Origin: Pseudomonas sp. DNDY-54
GTDB taxonomy: Bacteria > Pseudomonadota > Gammaproteobacteria > Pseudomonadales > Pseudomonadaceae
Length of the DNA stretch: 64,000 nucleotides
Direction of reading: 5' to 3'
Assembly: GCF_019880365.1 (NCBI RefSeq)
Contig: NZ_CP082271.1
Span: 3,410,001-3,474,000 of the forward strand
The notes beneath the pieces were generated by a model. The model did not search any database. It was not told the origin of the DNA and worked only from the letters and a program-made list of their open reading frames with translations. Positions 61,873 to 64,000 of this stretch are shown piece by piece (position 1 is the stretch's first letter; each line of letters starts with the position of its first letter). Position numbers and translations under genes: made by a program.

Positions 61873-63164
61873 AGCATTCAAGCGCGCTCTCCGTCCTGGC
61901 AATGTCCGTATTTCTGGCGGCTTGCGGGGCTGACGATCAGGATTCCGCGCAGCTGTATGGCGCCACCCCAAAGCTGCCCGAACCGGAACGTGGGTTGCTG
62001 CCCAGCATGAAAATCGCCGAGCCGTCGCCCTGGGGTGATGCGATACCGACGGTACCGGACAATTTCAGCGTCACGGCCATTGCCACGGACCTGAAGGTTC
62101 CGCGTCAGACGCTGGTGTTGCCCAACGGTGACATCCTCGTGGCTGAGGGCAAGGGTGGCAACGCACCCAAACTCAAGCCCAAGGACGTGATCGCCGGGTA
62201 CATCAAGGCGCAGGGCAATACGTCGGTGAAAGGAGGCGATCGCCTGACCTTGCTGAGGGATGCCGATGGTGACGGCACCTACGAGCTGCAGACGGTGTTC
62301 GCCGACGATCTCAACGCCCCTTACGGCTTGGCTTTCCATGACGGCAACCTCTACGTCGCTAATCAGGACTCAGTGGTGCGCTTCGCGTATGAAGAGGGCC
62401 AGACTGAGGCCAGCGGGGAGCCGACCAAGGTCACCGACCTGCCATCAGAGATCAATCATCACTGGACCAAGGCGATGACCATCAGCCCGGATGGCCAGTA
62501 TTTGTATGTGGGCATCGGCTCCAACAGCAACATCACCGAGCGGGGGATGGATGCGGAAGTCGACCGCGCAATGGTTTGGCAAATCGATGCTGAAACGGGT
62601 GCCCACAAACCTTACGCAACCGGTTTACGCAACCCGACCGCCCTGGCGATACAGCCGGGTTCAGGCGAGTTGTGGGCGGTGGTGAACGAGCGGGACGAGC
62701 TGGGTGAAAACCTGGTTCCGGACTATCTGACGTCCGTGAAGGAAGGCGGCTTCTATGGCTGGCCGTACAGCTACTGGGGCCAGAACGTCGATGACCGGGT
62801 GCGGCCACAGGATCCGGACAAGGTCGCCGCAGCGATCACACCGGACTATGCGCTGGGCTCGCACGTTGCCGCCCTTGGGGTGGACTTCTCCATCCCCGAG
62901 CTGGGCGAGCAGTTTGCCAACGGCGCATTCGTTGGTGAGCACGGCAGCTGGAACCGTGAGGATCCGTCGGGCTACAAGGTGGTCTTCGTGCCGTTCAGCA
63001 ATGGCCGCCCTTCAGGCGAACCGGTTGATTTCGTGACGGGCTTTCGTACCGATGAGGGCAAGACTCGCGGCCGACCTGTTGGCGTGACCGTCGACCCGAA
63101 AGGTGCGGTGATCGTGGCGGATGACCTTGCCAACGTGGTGTGGCGAGTAACGCGCAACCAGTGA
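61869..63164 (+). CDS. PQQ-type sugar dehydrogenase lipoprotein
   Basis: 431 residues: lipoprotein signal (VFLAACGADD, Cys near 20) and a six-bladed propeller of the glucose/sorbosone dehydrogenase (GSDH) family: VPRQTLVLPNGDILVAEGKGG, DLNAPYGLAFHDGNLYVANQ, YATGLRNPTALAIQPGSGELWAVVNERDE, GFYGWPYSYWGQ, FVGEHGSWNRE. The Arg-Asn-Pro and Glu-His-Gly-Ser motifs line the PQQ and Ca2+ site. Substrate unknown; it may oxidise aldoses in the periplasm. Confidence 0.86.
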   Translation: MKHSSALSVLAMSVFLAACGADDQDSAQLYGATPKLPEPERGLLPSMKIAEPSPWGDAIPTVPDNFSVTAIATDLKVPRQTLVLPNGDILVAEGKGGNAPKLKPKDVIAGYIKAQGNTSVKGGDRLTLLRDADGDGTYELQTVFADDLNAPYGLAFHDGNLYVANQDSVVRFAYEEGQTEASGEPTKVTDLPSEINHHWTKAMTISPDGQYLYVGIGSNSNITERGMDAEVDRAMVWQIDAETGAHKPYATGLRNPTALAIQPGSGELWAVVNERDELGENLVPDYLTSVKEGGFYGWPYSYWGQNVDDRVRPQDPDKVAAAITPDYALGSHVAALGVDFSIPELGEQFANGAFVGEHGSWNREDPSGYKVVFVPFSNGRPSGEPVDFVTGFRTDEGKTRGRPVGVTVDPKGAVIVADDLANVVWRVTRNQ

Positions 63165-63288
63165 CAAGCAGCCGGTAATTGCACTTCTGAGAGGTGCGAG
63201 CCGGCGCTCCGCGCGCTACCGATAACGCCCGATCAGCCCCCTGAGGTGCGGTGGGCGGCCGCTAACACTAAGGGCATAGGAATTACGA

Positions 63289-64000
63289 ATGACGCAGCAC
63301 TCGCCGCCGAACGGGATAGACCTGGCAGGCAGGACGGCGGGTCTGGGTACGCTGTTCGTAGTGCTCGCGGCCTTATGCTGGGGGCTGTCAGTCGGGATCG
63401 GTGGCGTTCTCACTGCAGAGGGTTGGAGCCCGGTTGTGGTCTCGCTCTACCGGGGCGTGATCGGGCTGGTTTTCGTCCTTGTGTGGCTCGCGTTGCGCCC
63501 GGGCGGAAGCGGGTTGGCGAACAGCTCGATGTGGTTCTGGTCGGTCGTGGCCGGGGTGGGCGTAGCTGGCAACTTCTCTTTCTATTTCCTGAGCATTGCA
63601 GAGGGCAGCGTTGCGGTTGCGGCAACCCTGATGTACTCCGCGCCGGTGTTCGTCTATCTCGTTTCCTTCGCGTTCAGGCTTGAAAACCCACCCTGTTCAA
63701 GTGGGCAGCGATCGCCATGGTGATGCTTGGCGTCCTGCTGCTTACCGGCATCTATGACATAGAAGCGGGTGACATCACCCCCGTAGCCGCCGGCGCAGGT
63801 CTGCTCTCCGGCGTGTCCTACGCAGTGTTTATTTTTGGCTTTAAGTATGCAGCGCCCCACGGCAGCCCTCAGGCAATCCTCGTGATCGCGTTCGCCGTAC
63901 TCGTTGGCATACTTGGCTGGTTCGCCGATGCGGACCAGGCAGTGGAAGTGTTGACCGCCCCGAGTTGGCCGCTGTTCGTGGTATTGGGGGTATTGGGCGC
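63289..64000 (+). pseudogene. EamA-family transporter, frameshifted and cut by window end
   Basis: The first frame (63289-63723) gives an EamA/DMT protein: FVVLAALCWGLSVGIGGVLTAEGWSP, SLYRGVIGLVF, FYFLSIAEGSVAVAATLMYSAPVF. At about 63683-63686 an AAAA run seems to lack one A; in the other frame the protein continues without stop (TLFKWAAIAMVMLGVLLLTGIYD to the window end). Either a real frameshift mutation or a sequencing error. The 3' end is outside the window. Confidence 0.8.

Overview
The window reads as a chromosomal segment of a GC-rich gammaproteobacterium of the Pseudomonas stutzeri group (Stutzerimonas). This is inferred from gene order (gatCAB facing mreBCD-maf-rng-yhdP-nitrilase-tldD), from roxSR and speC of pseudomonad type, from Pseudomonas-like REP palindromes, and from a chromosomal integron whose ~76-bp attC sites resemble those known from P. 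stutzeri. No database search was run, so species and most family names rest on recognition of motifs and gene order.

Layout. 1-10.7 kb (minus strand): cell-shape and envelope cluster mreB, mreC, mreD, maf, rng, yhdP, a nitrilase-family amidase and the 5' part of tldD. 11-14.2 kb (plus): gatC, gatA, gatB, then an RlpA-like lipoprotein and two tandem Ca2+/cation antiporter genes. 17-22 kb (minus): bactofilin, a coiled-coil membrane protein, an M23 peptidase, an AEC-type carrier, and the redox two-component pair roxR/roxS. 22-29 kb (plus): a SIMPL-domain protein, then a probable iron-uptake module made of a TonB-dependent receptor behind a Fur-like site, a PepSY membrane protein, DUF2271 and DUF4198 periplasmic proteins, and a membrane-anchored flavodoxin/FNR reductase. 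29-33 kb: speC (ornithine decarboxylase), prfC and a DUF559 protein. 33-42.6 kb: membrane glucose dehydrogenase gcd, and the fructose PTS operon fruB-fruK-fruA with divergent regulator fruR around a Cra-type palindrome. 42.8-53.4 kb: housekeeping and transport genes (MazG-like, cmoM, two DUF4136 lipoproteins, small EamA-like/DUF606 protein, SdiA-regulated-like protein, MATE pump, DUF2214, catalase-family protein, AGCS symporter, NYN/OST-HTH RNase-like protein, a secreted protein).

53.7-59.2 kb is the accessory highlight: an integron with a tyrosine recombinase carrying the IntI-specific insert, an attI region with repeated integrase-type boxes, and ten attC sites bounding small, mostly AT-richer cassettes. 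The cassettes encode a PLD-like nuclease, an HNH nuclease, a Tdi1/DUF1851-type immunity-like protein, several small membrane proteins and unknowns. A nuclease/immunity/membrane set of this kind fits a store of defence or conflict genes, which is inference.

59.2-64 kb: SRPBCC and GFA-family genes, two unknown proteins, a DUF2231 plus PQQ-type sugar dehydrogenase pair, and an EamA transporter gene broken by a one-base frameshift and cut by the window end. No rRNA, tRNA, CRISPR array, IS element or prophage was recognised.
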